A stretch of DNA of 64,000 nucleotides. Origin: Mesostigma viride. Taxonomy: Eukaryota > Streptophyta > Mesostigmatophyceae > Mesostigmatales > Mesostigmataceae. Made by a program: the position numbers and the translations under genes. The DNA lies in contig RPFO01000213.1 of NCBI GenBank assembly GCA_009746045.1, forward strand, positions 4,262,411-4,326,410, written 5' to 3'. This document shows, piece by piece, positions 11,801 to 21,889 of the stretch. The first letter of the stretch is position 1. Each line of letters starts with the position of its first letter. The notes beneath the pieces are model-generated. The model was not told the origin of the DNA and made no database searches. It saw nothing but the letters and a program-made list of their open reading frames with translations.

Positions 11801-14800
11801 CACTACTCTCCCTGTTCTTACTCGTCTTCCCATTTGCATTCTGCTGCCCCCCTGCCGATGATGTCCTGTGTCACCCCCACGCGCCAGTCGCACCACCTCC
11901 ACCGGCGGCACCGCTCGCATCACCACCACCACGTGGCGGGCGCGCAGGACGGCAACACGAGCGAGCGCGACCGCTCCTCCCACGTGAACCAGGGCGGGCG
12001 TGAGGCGCAGTCAGGCGTGACGGCGTCCGATGCCGCCGCGATCATCCCCCAGCAGCAAGGGAGCGACCAGGGGCGGGGGAGCGGGTCAGGGCCAGACGCC
12101 GGGAGTGGGAATGCGGACAGTGGCGCCGGCGGGTCGAACTTGGACAAGCAGCTGGAGAATGGGAGTGGGGGGAATGGGAGCGGGTCGGCGTCCGCCGAGG
12201 CCCAGGGGGCTGGGAGCGGCGTCGAGGGGGGTGGTTCGGGGGAAGGCGCGCATGGGACCTCAGGGCGGTCGTCTGGGAGCGGGGGGAATTACGGTGGGAC
12301 TGCGGGGGTCAGCGGTAGTGGGAGTGGGGACGGGAATCGATCGGGCCGCGGGTCTGCGAGGGAGGGCTCTGCGGACATGGACGCGGAAGGGAACGCGGAA
12401 GGGAACCGGTCGGGGGGGGACATGGATGGCAGCGGGGGCGGGAGCGGTACCGGGGAGGCCGGCGGGCAGAACATCGAGAGCAGCTTGCAGGAGCGCAACT
12501 CGAACAAGGACCGGTCACGGCTGAAATGGAAGGGCGCGAACGGGGACAGCGCGACGTCGTCGGAGCTGCCCAACCCCCAGGTCCACCCGGCGGCCATCAT
12601 GGACGTGCTGGGCGCGACGCGCTTCCTGAAGATGCAGCAGGTCATGATCCGGCAGCAGCACTCGTTTGTGGAGCAACTCAAGGAGCTCCATGAGGCGATC
12701 CTGGAGCAGCACCGCCTCTCGGTGGCGCTCCGGCAGGAGAGCGCAGATCCAAAGGCGCTTTCCAAGGGGGGCGAGGGCGAGTCGCAGACGTCGCAGGGAC
12801 GAGGGGGACAAGGGACCATGGTCAAGGGAAGTGGGGGTGGGGGCGGGGGCGGCGGGGCCATCCCTCACCGTGGCCTTCGGCAGAAGGGGAACACGGCGCG
12901 GCCCATCCCCTCGGTCAACAGCCACCAGTTGTCCTACACGTCCCTGCAACAGGGGGGCCGGGACACGTCTCCGCCCTCTGCCGCGGGAGACAGCTTTGCG
13001 GTCGTTCCTTCGTTATCCGGCGGGTATGGCAGCGGGCTGATCTCAGAAGGTCGCCCAACACAGGGGCAGCAGCAGCAGTCGGGTCTCGCGCCACAGCTGC
13101 CTGGCCAGGGAGGGCCTCAGGTGCCTGAGGACCACCCCCATAGGGGCTACAGGCCCGCGATGATGGCACCTGTGCCTGCGCCCCCGTCATCCGTGCAAGC
13201 CGTGCGGTACCCGATGGGCATGAGCGGGCCCTGGGAGCCCCTCCCTGTGGGCCCAGCACCTGGCGGCCCGCTCATGGGCCCAATGGTTCAAATCATGCCC
13301 CCTGTGGGAGCGTATGAGATGGGCATGGGTCCCGACGGCCCACCAGCGCCGCCGCCCCCTGTCCCTCCCCCTCGGTTCTCAGGGTACCCGCAGGAGCCTG
13401 ACACCGGCTCGGGCGGTTACGCGGGGCATTACCAGGGGGAAACGCCGGGGTACCGTCGCCCAATGGCAAGCCCCTCGGTGCCGTATCAGTCCGTCTGGTT
13501 CTCGCCAAACGTGTACGGCGGGCAGCCACCGGGGGAGATGGGGCTAGGTTCGCCGGGGCGCGGGCCCGCTGGGCCGCCCGGCCCACCCCCTGGGATCGTG
13601 CGCGACCAGACCTGGTGGGAGGAAAACCCGTACCTGGGAATGCATTGGATGCACAAGGCGGAAGCGCCCGAGTACTACCCTCCGCTGGGCCGCCCGCAGC
13701 AGGTGTCAAGCCGTCGCGGCGTGTCTGCGCCGACCATGCTCGTAGGGCCTGGGGGTGGGTACGGTGGGGCAGGAGGAGGGGCCGGGGTGGGCCCAGTGGG
13801 GGCTGCCCCGGTCGCCTCCGCGGACGCTAGCATGTATGTTGGGGGCCGACCGACGATGTCTGCTCCGGATCGGCTGTGCCACCCGCACCCTGGGATGCTG
13901 GTCTCTGGCATGGGCCGGGGCCCCGGGGCGAGCAGCGTGGGCATGCGCGGCTTCTCGGACGCGATGCGCGCGGGCACAAGTGACATAAACCCGAGCATCA
14001 ACAACAAGGGCCGGGGCGGGGGGGGCAGCGGCAGCCTGGATGTCGCGAGTCTCGGGTGTGTCAGCACGGGCAGGGTCACGGGGAATGCCAAGCGCCACCG
14101 CCCCGTGGGTCGTAGCCGCAGGGCAAGGTCGGGGGAGCCCGGGGACAAGCCGTCAGGGAGGAGCAGCGGGGGGGCGAGTGGGGGCGGGAATAAGGCGGCA
14201 TCGTACTCTCATGCGGGGGAGAGGGGCCGGTCGGCTCACATGCTGGCGGATGGTGGAAGTGGCCGGCACAGGCGGGGAGACGCGTCGAGCAGTGGTGTAC
14301 CCTCAGAGGGAGGGCGGGGTGGCACGGGGCAGAGCACTGAAGGATCCCCCGACGAGATGGTAGGCGGGGATGGGGGCTGCCTGTTCTCAGTGCTGTGTGA
14401 CCTTTTTTTCCGTCTCTTTCTTTCTTTCTTTTTTATAAGTGGCTCTCTTTGAGGTGTCCTTTGTAGCGTCTGGCTTTTTTTTTTTTTTTTTCATTTTTGG
14501 GTTAAGCCCTTTCACGCAAGCTTTTGTTAGGTCCTCTTTTTTCTTGCATCTGAACTTGTAGTCATGTCTGGCGGCCTTGTTCATGGTCGCTGGGTAGGCA
14601 TCATGCCTTATTACCGCAATGGGGCGGTTATGTTATTTCTTGTCAAACGGATTTTCCAGAGGGAATTGGTGATCAAGGCAGTGAAGTGGAGCCTTTGAGA
14701 AGAGGGTGGCCATGCGTGTGCTCCGAGCTATGCCCCCAGGGGCTTGACAAATAAGTTAAGCTCAAACAATGTGAGGGGTGACGTCATGGCATGCAAAAAT

Positions 14801-16389
14801 GTGTGGGTGGGTTTTGTTCTTGGCTTGTCAGCCGAGGTGGGCTTGGGTGGGCTGGGGTGGGCTGGGGTGGGGTGGGCTGGGGTGGGCTGGGGTGGGCTGG
14901 GGTGGGCTGGGGTGGGCTGGGGTGGGCTGGGGTGGGCCGGGGTGGGCTGGGGTGGGCTGGGGTGGGCTGGGGTGGGCTGGGGTGGGCTGGGGTGGGCTGG
15001 GGTGGGCTGGGGTGGGCTGGGGTGGGCTGGGGTGGGCTGGGGTGGGCTGGGGTGGGCTGGGGTGGGCTGGGGTGGGCTGGGGTGGGCTGGGGTGGGCTGG
15101 GGTGGGCTGGGGTGGGCTGGGGTGGGCTGGGGTGGGCTGGGGTGGGCTGGGGTGGGCTGGGGTGGGCTGGGGTGGGCTGGGGTGGGCTGGGGTGGGGGCT
15201 ACAGCGCGCATTCGCTGCGCTAGCTTCTATCAACATTTCCCACCAGTTGCACATGCACGCACGTGGTGATGCGCACAGCTAACTCCTTGCTCAGCTCTGG
15301 ACACGCTTTGTGCTTGATGCCCCCCTTGTTTGATGCCCCTCGGTCGTTACTTTGTATTTGCACCCGTTGTTTTTCCCATGCCCCCCAAACCCCCTTCCCT
15401 TACCCATTCTCAATCATCCCGTCCGCCCACGTTTCCCTCTCGTCCGTTTGTTTGTTTGTTCCCCTCCCTACCCTTGTTTACCATCGTCACCTGGTCTGGG
15501 TTATCCCCCGCTATTGGTCTTTTCACCCCCCTCGCAGAGGCGCAACGTTCGCCATAGGCCACCGCAGAGCGGGAGTAGCGGCTCGGACCAGAGCAGCGAC
15601 CGCCCCATGCACGTGGCGGAGCCCCGGGACAGCTCCGTCCCCTTGTCCTCGATCGAGCGCACAGCGTCCCTAGAGCGGACCGCCTCGCAGTGTGCGGCCG
15701 GCCCGCCGCTTCTGGCCGACGGGTCGCAGAGCCGCGAGCGCACAACCACAACCGCGGCGACCACAGTGACCCACAACGTGGGCGCAGTCTCGCAGCCGTC
15801 CCGCAGCAAGAACAGCAGCGGCACGGTCACGCAACAGGTGGCCCAACGGGCACAGCGGCCGGTTTCAAGCAGTGACCGCTCGTACCTCACGGGTGGCGAG
15901 CCGAGCTACATCCCTGGGCTGTCCTCGGGTGGGAACATCGGGGGGGGCTATGCAGGGGGCAAGGACGGCAGGATGGACGGCGCGAGCGGACGGGCCGGGT
16001 ACCAGAACAATGATAATGACCGCAGGAGGAGCCGGGAAGGGGACATGACGGATGGCGGCGGTGGGGCATCGCCGATGCAGATCAGCGAGAGCGACGACGC
16101 GACACAGGGGCCTCCGCTCGCGGCACCCGTCGGCATGGTGGCCAACCCGTCCGGGTCGTCACTGTCGGAGCAGCACACGGTGGTGCGGGTGAAGCCCAGG
16201 AACGTGACAATTGGCGCACATACGGCTGGGCTGGTGGCTGGGATGCCGGGGCAGGGGGATGTTCGGGGAGGGGAGGGGGTGAGGGAGGGCAAGGGAGGAG
16301 CGGAGGGGATGGATGCGTGCGCGCCCATGCCGGATGAATCTGCGGCGGATGTCCTGCGTGCCATGCAGCAGATGCGGCAGATGCGGTGA
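8893..16389 (+). CDS. ELF3: ELF3-like circadian clock scaffold protein, 4 exons
   Basis: ELF3 is the scaffold of the plant evening complex (with ELF4 and LUX), a nuclear repressor gating clock and growth genes. Proposed exons: 8893-9117, 9429-10916, 11888-14359, 15538-16389. All three introns are phase 0 with GT donors (GTAAGT, GTAGGG, GTAGGC) and CAG acceptors, giving 1678 residues. Exon 1 holds the N-terminal block: LFPRM, then LPPPRNRMAMTF, compared with the PPRNKMALYE region of land-plant ELF3. Exon 3 holds the middle block, residues about 803-852: VLGATRFLKMQQVMIRQQ, then FVEQLKELHEAI, matching the GQKxFW...NQQRVFAVQxFELHRLI pattern. Exon 4 holds the C-terminal block in two parts: VVRVKPRN (about 1610) and ESAADVLRAMQQMRQMR at the very end. 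Between blocks lie long Gly/Ser, poly-Gln, His and Pro-rich regions. Arabidopsis ELF3 is about 695 residues. Exact splice sites are inferred; block order strongly supports the family. Confidence 0.85.
10917..11887 (+). other. Intron 2 of the ELF3-like gene
   Basis: Donor GTAGGG follows CATCACCAG at 10916. The acceptor CCCACGCGCCAG ends at 11887, and both sides are phase 0. The intron contains a G-run near 11488-11503 and, reversed near 11654-11675, the GAGACAACCAGCGCA motif that also marks a short dispersed repeat elsewhere in the window. The frame stays open into the intron up to a stop near 11261, so retention would give a truncated protein. Confidence 0.7.
14836..15197 (+). repeat. G-rich 10-bp minisatellite in ELF3-like intron 3
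   Basis: About 36 copies of GGGCTGGGGT with one shortened unit near 14868. It lies wholly inside intron 3 (14360-15537) of the ELF3-like gene, on the sense strand. Runs of three and four G at short spacing on the transcribed RNA could form G-quadruplexes. ORFs of G/W/A or P/H/S repeats here are artefacts. Confidence 0.97.
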
Positions 16390-17460
16390 CCAAGGGTGAG
16401 GAGTACCCTACGCTCACCCCCGCAGTGACAGGGTGAATGAAACAAGGTTGCTGCAATGATGCGGTCAAGGCCTGCAGCTTCAGCAGCAAGGATCACGTTC
16501 TTTTCTCCTGGACACCTGTACCGGGTAGGCGTCGAGAGGCACAGAGGGTAAAGGGGGGCGTGCGGTCGCCACGGCGTCAGGGTGTACAATATCTTCTTCC
16601 AAGGGTCCATCATTACACCATAGTGGTCATATGGGGTAGGCGTGGAGAGGGTTTTCCTTGTATGAAGAGTCATCGCTGAGGGGCATGGCATTATTGAATG
16701 TAAAGGGGTGCCTTGGCACACATGGCCAGACGGCACAGCTATCCCGGCCTTCAGGCTTGTTCGGATGGCTATGGGTGTTGTGACATGGGATATGTGGCCA
16801 TGGTGCACATAGCGGTGCGGAGCTATGTGAGTAGCCATGTGCCGCTTATCCAGATGTTACCCTCTTGCCACTGGATTCCAGTGTCCCTGCTGGCGGAATG
16901 TCCGCCGGTCAGGGTGGGCGGAAACTTTGGAGTTTCCTTGGGCCTTGAAGTGGCTGTGGCATGCATTTGGCCATGCCAGCATTTGCATTTGGGTGTGCAA
17001 CTGTTTTCACACCCTTCACTGCTGCGAGACCAGTGACTCCTTCATTTTTAGCGTGTAAATTTTATCCACAAGGTCAGGTATGTAGGGCAGAATAATGGAA
17101 GCTTGTCTTCCCTGTATTCGTTTTTTGTTTTCCCCTCTTTTATAGTAGACAGACAAAATTTAGCAGCTGTTTCCCCAGCTGCTGGGGTTGGACTGCTTCA
17201 TTGGTTTTCTATACTAGATTGGGCTAGTATAGGCAGCTGTGTAATGCTCTGATATATGGGCGTACAGGCGGAGGTTCTCCTTGGGCGTTTGCCTCGCAGG
17301 TGTTGCCTGTATTGGCTATTTCAGGGTGCATTCCCCAGTTTAATTTATTATCAAAGAATCAATTGTTTTCCAAAGGATGCACATGTTTCTTGTGTCCTGA
17401 TGTTGTGAAACTCAGCTGCTAGGCGCATGTCAACATGAGCACATTATGATATGAGCACTG
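16390..17460 (+). other. 3' UTR and intergenic DNA after the ELF3-like gene
   Basis: No coding motif was found. TGTAA, the usual polyadenylation signal in chlorophyte algae, occurs near 16697 and near 17053 and could end the ELF3-like transcript. That assignment is tentative because the taxon is unknown. Confidence 0.4.
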
Positions 17461-18790
17461 TTGGGGAGCATGCTCCCTGACACCGCAGACGATGTGGACA
17501 TCCGCATCGGCCTGACCTGGGCCAGGCTCCGTTCGCTCAACACCTACTGGCGCTCGAAGGGCCAGGGCGAGCAGGTGCCGCAAGCGCATGCTCTTCAAGG
17601 TCCTCGTCCTCACGGTGCTTACGTATGGCGCCGAGGCAAGGACACTCACGGACACACTGGCGGCTAAGCTAGACGGCACGGTTAACAGGATTAATTAATT
17701 AATTAAAATCATAGCTCCGTGGGAAGCATATGTAACACATAGCCCTGAGAAAGGGGCATCTATGGGTTTGTAATACAATCAGGGCGACAACCTGCAGGTG
17801 TAGGATGTACAACTATCACCTGCTCTGGGTGCACTAGGTGCACCTGCACCTCCATGATGGTTCATGCCTCCTAAACAAGCACAGGCACCCAGGGGGGGCT
17901 TGAGGAGAGGGCCTAGAAGGCCTGCATGACATATGGGGTGGAAGGTATGTGGCTAGGCTATAGCTAGGGTACACATGGCCTCTCAGCAGGGAGTAACTCC
18001 CTGCATGGGCAAAGCATGACTCGACATTGCTACGGCTATTGCAAGGGCGGGTGTGGGCCCATCACGTAGGCATACATGGCCACGTCACTAAGCTTTCTAG
18101 TCTACACTACTGCTATATATTCCCTAGGCTGGGGTGGCTGGGGTGGCTGGGGTTGCAGGGGTCGCCTGCCAGGGCTTGTGGGCGACGTAGATGTCCGCCC
18201 CCTTCCAGTAGACCGGCTTCTGCCCCGCCGTCTGCCGAAGCTGGAGGTAGGTCGGCCATAACTCCCGTCGCCGTTGTTGCTGCGTCAAGGTCAAGTCGTC
18301 GTCCAGCGTGTAGGCGGTCCCCCCAAGCCGCTTGCGACACTTGAGGAACTCCATCTTATCCGCCATGGTGTCGAAGGTGAGGAGCAAGGGGGAGGGGCCG
18401 GCCTTACCCCGCGAGCGGGGAAGGCGGGTCACCCCCCGCGGCTTGCCCTTACCAGTGATAGCCATGGGGACAAGGATTTTGTTCTCAAACGCCAGGGCAA
18501 GGGTCTCGGAGGTCTCGTCCTGCAGCGGGTCGAAGTGCTTGACTATGACGTTAAGGCTGCGCTTGGCGAGCTCGGCCTCCTCGCGGAGGTCCAGCGTCTG
18601 CTGCTGAAGCTGGGCGGCGACGGCGGAGGTGGTGGAGGTGGCGTGCTGCTTCAGCATGTCCGCCCAGGTGGGTTAACAGGATGCTTCGACAGGTCCTGAA
18701 TGTAGGGTCATTAGAGTCTTTGTATCAGGGTATGCCTCGCATTTCGGACGAGATTCTAAGGCAGCGTAGATCATGATGAGCTTGATAGAT
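17461..18790 (+). pseudogene. LINE ORF2 C-terminal fragment split by an insertion
   Basis: Left part 17461-17691 encodes GSMLPDTADDVDIRIGL and downstream residues of the region following the RT domain. The right part resumes after an inserted element at 18683, with a frame reading MLRQVLNVG, then SLESLYQGMPRISDEI. This is the order seen in the intact stretch at 19430-19720. The two halves are separated by the retroposed ORF1-type element 17692-18670. Frameshifts and stops make it non-functional. Confidence 0.8.
17692..18670 (-). mobile_element. 5'-truncated ORF1-only retroelement with 12-bp TSD
   Basis: Flanked by perfect direct repeats GGTTAACAGGAT at 17680-17691 and 18671-18682, so this is a clean target-primed insertion. 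On the minus strand it carries the C-terminal part of a LINE ORF1 (18657-18124): a coiled-coil-like LQQQTLDLREEAELAKRSL, then [38 protein letters not shown] and PVYWKGADIYV. This resembles the RRM/C-terminal layout of L1-type ORF1p. A 3' UTR of about 430 bp follows, ending in a hairpin and a (TTAA)n tail at 17692-17705. No reverse transcriptase is encoded, so it must be mobilised in trans. Confidence 0.85.
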
Positions 18791-18955
18791 CGTGGGGGTG
18801 CAGGTGCCCTGGTGCACCTCGAGCAAGTGTCGTTTACATTCCCACCCTTGCAGGAAGTAGCTTAGAATGTATTCAAAAGCCATATGCCCCTTCTCTGGGA
18901 TATGTGCTACATATTTACTCCCAACGGAGTGATGTTCCTAATTAATTAATTGATT
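18767..18955 (+). mobile_element. Retroelement 3' end inserted with 8-bp TSD
   Basis: A plus-oriented 3' UTR fragment: GGTGCACCTCGAGC..., a GGGATATGTGCTACATA segment, hairpin CTCCCAACGGAG and the tail TAATTAATTAATT. It interrupts ORF2 sequence and is bracketed by AGGCAGCG at 18759-18766 and 18956-18963. Related 3' UTR copies lie at 53087-53330 (reversed) and 58290-58495. Confidence 0.75.
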
Positions 18956-18963
18956 AGGCAGCG

Positions 18964-20180
18964 AACGTAGGATAGCATCTGTAGGACATCTTGCTAGCAC
19001 CTTCACCACGGGGTGTGGCAAGGTTGTGTCCTGTCCCCATCTCTGTTCATTATTGTCGTGGATCACGTCATGCGCCGGGCACGTGCGCGCTTTACTGCTG
19101 GGGTTCGAGCCTGGCTTGGACATCCTTAACGAGAAAGAGCTAGCACGGCGGGGTTAAACCTGGTTACCGCCTGGCCGACCTGATTCATGCGGACAACACC
19201 ACCCTCATCGCGCGCCCCGAGCACATTCAGACCTGGCTGGACTGTCTGGGCTTAGAGGCGCGGGCCGGCGGTGGGGTTGGAGATTAGTGTCAAAACTGAG
19301 GCTATGGTGATTGGGGCTTCCAGTAGCCCGCTAGCACGGCTGCTAGGCGGGACGGAGGTCCCGTTTCGTGATCGCTTTAATAAACTGCTGGGAAGCATGC
19401 TTCCTGACACCGCCGCCGATGTGGACACCTGCATCGGCCTGGCCTGGGCTCGGCATCGTTCGCTGAAAACCTACTGGCACTCGAAGGTCCTCGGCGAGCA
19501 CTGCAAGCGCATGCTCCTCAAGGTCCTGGTCCTCACGGTGCTCACGTATGGCGCCCAGGCATGGACGCTCACGGACACGCTGGCGGCCAAGCTAAACGGC
19601 ACGGTAACCAGGCCGATGCTCCGTCAGGCCCTGAATGTCGGGTTTTCCACGCATAGGTCTCTAGAATCTTTGTATCAGGGCATGCCTCGCATTTCGGACG
19701 ATATTAGACAGCGTAGGATAGCCATTCGTAGGACATCTTGCTCGCACCAGCCAGGTCGACACCGCCCTCGGTCTGGCCGGCCCCCAGCGGCTTGGCCAGC
19801 CAGGACGGCATATCCTGACCTGGCCTGGCCCCAAGGACATTCCTAAGAAGGTAGGCAAACATGTCATGACCTACCCACAGCAGTTGATGGCTGACCTAGT
19901 GGTCCCAGCGCAGTTTGAACATTGCATTCACTCCCTCTCTCTTGCTTGGACTGCTATGCAGGACAAGAAGAGGTGGAAGACCATTGTCCAGGCTCATACG
20001 CCCGCCCCTGTGGGCAAGCCCCCTCCCCCCAAGCGGAAGGGGCGCTTTGCTGAGTAGAACAGGTAGGGTTTTCTAGATTAGATTAGCTTAGAGTTATGAT
20101 TAGTTCGGTTTCGCGCCTTTGTCCCCCCTCCATCCATCCACGGAAATATGTGCTACATGATCTCCCAACGGAGTCATGTT
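18964..20180 (+). pseudogene. LINE ORF2: RT end and C-terminal domain
   Basis: From about 19010 the frames read CVLSPSLFIIVVDHVMRRA (RT motif preceding the catalytic site), then ADLIHADNTTLIA. The minus-strand copy has YADD at this place, so the catalytic box is degraded to HADN. One open stretch, 19271-19846, continues with LLGSMLPDTAADVDTCIGLAW, VLVLTVLTYGAQAWTLTDTL and SLESLYQGMPRISDDIRQRR, a standard post-RT region. The tail frame ends PPPPKRKGRFAE at 20057. The 3' UTR to 20180 carries CCATCCATCCA and the hairpin CTCCCAACGGAG. Several frameshifts; inactive. Confidence 0.85.
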
Positions 20181-20580
20181 ATCCCCCAAGGACATTCCTA
20201 GAAAGCTAGATAAGCCTGCAATGAACTACATCCAGATGTTGCTGGCCGACCTAGTGGTCCAAGCTCAGTTTGAACACCGCATTCACTCCCAGCGGGTTGG
20301 CCAACCAGCTCAGCATATTTTGACCTGGCCTGGCCCCAAGGACATTCCCATGAGGAAGCTAGGTAAACCTGCCATGAACTACACCCAGATGTTGCTGGCC
20401 GACCTAGTGGTACCAGCTCAGTTTAAACACCGCATCCACTCCCTCTCCCTTCTTTGGACTGCCATGCAGATCGATCGAACAAGAAGCGGTGGCAGAAGAT
20501 CGATTGTCAAGGCTCACACGCCAGCCCCTGTGGGCAAGCCACCCCCCCCCCAAGAGGAAGGGGCGTTTTGCTGATTAGTG
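20181..20580 (+). pseudogene. Two tandem LINE ORF2 C-terminal fragments
   Basis: One frame (20176-20574) contains the ORF2 C-terminus twice in tandem. First PKDIPRKLDKPAMNYIQMLL...AQFEHRIHS, then GPKDIPMRKLGKPAMNYTQM...AQFKHRIHSLSLLWTAM. It ends VGKPPPPQEEGAFC by a frameshifted version of the usual KRKGRFAE end. This is a local tandem duplication in dead retroelement DNA. Confidence 0.75.
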
Positions 20581-20589
20581 TAGTTAAAA

Positions 20590-21600
20590 TTAAAATCAAA
20601 AAGCCCAGCGGCTTGGCCAGGCCACCGACTACACATGCAGATTCCTATCAGAACCTACCAGAATTTACCTAGCTTCCTGGAAATGTCCTTGGGCCAGGCC
20701 AGGTCAAAATATGCCGCCCTGGTTGGCCAAGCCGCTGGGGGCCGGCCAGACCAAGGGCGGTGTCGACCTGGCTGGTGCGAGCAAGATGTCCTACAAATGC
20801 TATCCTACGCTGCCTAATCTTGTCCGAAATACGAGGCATACCCTGATACATGCAGAGACTCTAATGACCTATGCTTGGAAAACCCTACGTTCAGGACCTG
20901 TCGGAGCATCCTGTCAAACGTGCCGTCTAGCGCCGGGTGGCCAGCTTGTCCGTGAGTGTACCGACGCCTCGGCGCCATACGTGAGCACCGTGAGGACGAG
21001 GACCTTGAAGAGCATGCGCTTGCAGTGCTCGCCCAGGCCCTTCTAGCGCCAGTAGGTGTTGAGCGAACGGAGCCTGGCCCAGGCCAGGCCGATGTGCATG
21101 TCCACATCGTCTGCATGCAGTGTCAGGGAGCATGCTCCCCAGCAGTTTGAAGCGGTCACGGAACGGGATTTCCGTCCCGTCGAGCTGGCGCGGCAGCGGT
21201 GGGCTTGCAACTGGAGGCCCCAATCACCATCGCCTCAGTTTTAATTGACACTAATCTCCAACCCCACCGCCCTCGCCTCCAAGCCCGGCCAGACAGTCCA
21301 GCCAGGTCTGAATGTGCTCGCCGGGGGGGCGCGATGAGGGTGGTGTCGTCCGCATAAATCAGGTCGGCCAGGCGGTAGCCAGTGCCAACCCCGCCGTGCT
21401 CGCGCTCGTTAAGGATGTCCAAGCCGGACTCGAACCCCTTAAGAGCAGTAAAGCGCGCATGCACGTGCCCGGCGCATGACGTGATCCACGACAATAATGA
21501 ACAGGTATGGGGACAGGACACAACCTTGCCACATGCACCCCGTGGTGAAGGGGAAATGGTGGGGTGGTGCCTTCCGCAGTCCGCACTACTGCCTGTGAGC
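20590..21600 (-). pseudogene. LINE ORF2 fragment with YADD catalytic motif
   Basis: Minus strand. The frame 21521-21156 reads GLDILNEREHGGVGTGYRL, then ADLIYADDTTLIAPP, the reverse-transcriptase catalytic YADD box, then IKTEAMVIGAS. Adjacent frames continue with GTEIPFRDRFKLLGSMLPDT (21223-20927) and LNVGFSKHRSLESL (21116-20814). The order matches the plus-strand copy at 19010-19720. Frameshifts and loss of the N-terminal RT part make it non-functional. Confidence 0.85.
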
Positions 21601-21729
21601 CTTCATACAGTCGTGCAACGAATGGCAGCAATAAATGCTGGTGGTACCCGATCCAGAGCTAGGATGGCCCGATCCAGAGCTAGGATCGTCTACGGCGTGT
21701 CCGATTGCCGCTGTGGCATGCCTCTGGCA

Positions 21730-21851
21730 TGAATTAAGGAGAAAGGGGGTCTCTGCCCGTTCTTCCTGTTGTGCACATGCAGGGATTAAAAGCACTTCGG
21801 TGCTTGCCTCGTGACTCCCCAACGGGAGCACGAGTTTAATTAATTAATTAA
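21730..21851 (+). mobile_element. Retroelement 3' end with hairpin and (TTAA)n tail
   Basis: AGGAGAAAGGGGGTCTCTGCCC, GTGCACATGCAGGGATTAAAAGCAC, then GTGACTCCCCAACGGGAGCAC and (TAAT)n. The same 3' UTR is found reversed at 61174-61290 and 61985-62100. It marks the downstream end of another insertion. Confidence 0.7.
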
Positions 21852-21889
21852 TGGTTGGGGCATGATGCAGATGATATTTGTAACTTTCA

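Noticed and set aside
14744-15282. ORFs of GWGGLGWAGV and PSPPQPTPAH repeats
   Set aside because: Intronic 10-bp minisatellite; no start context or domain.
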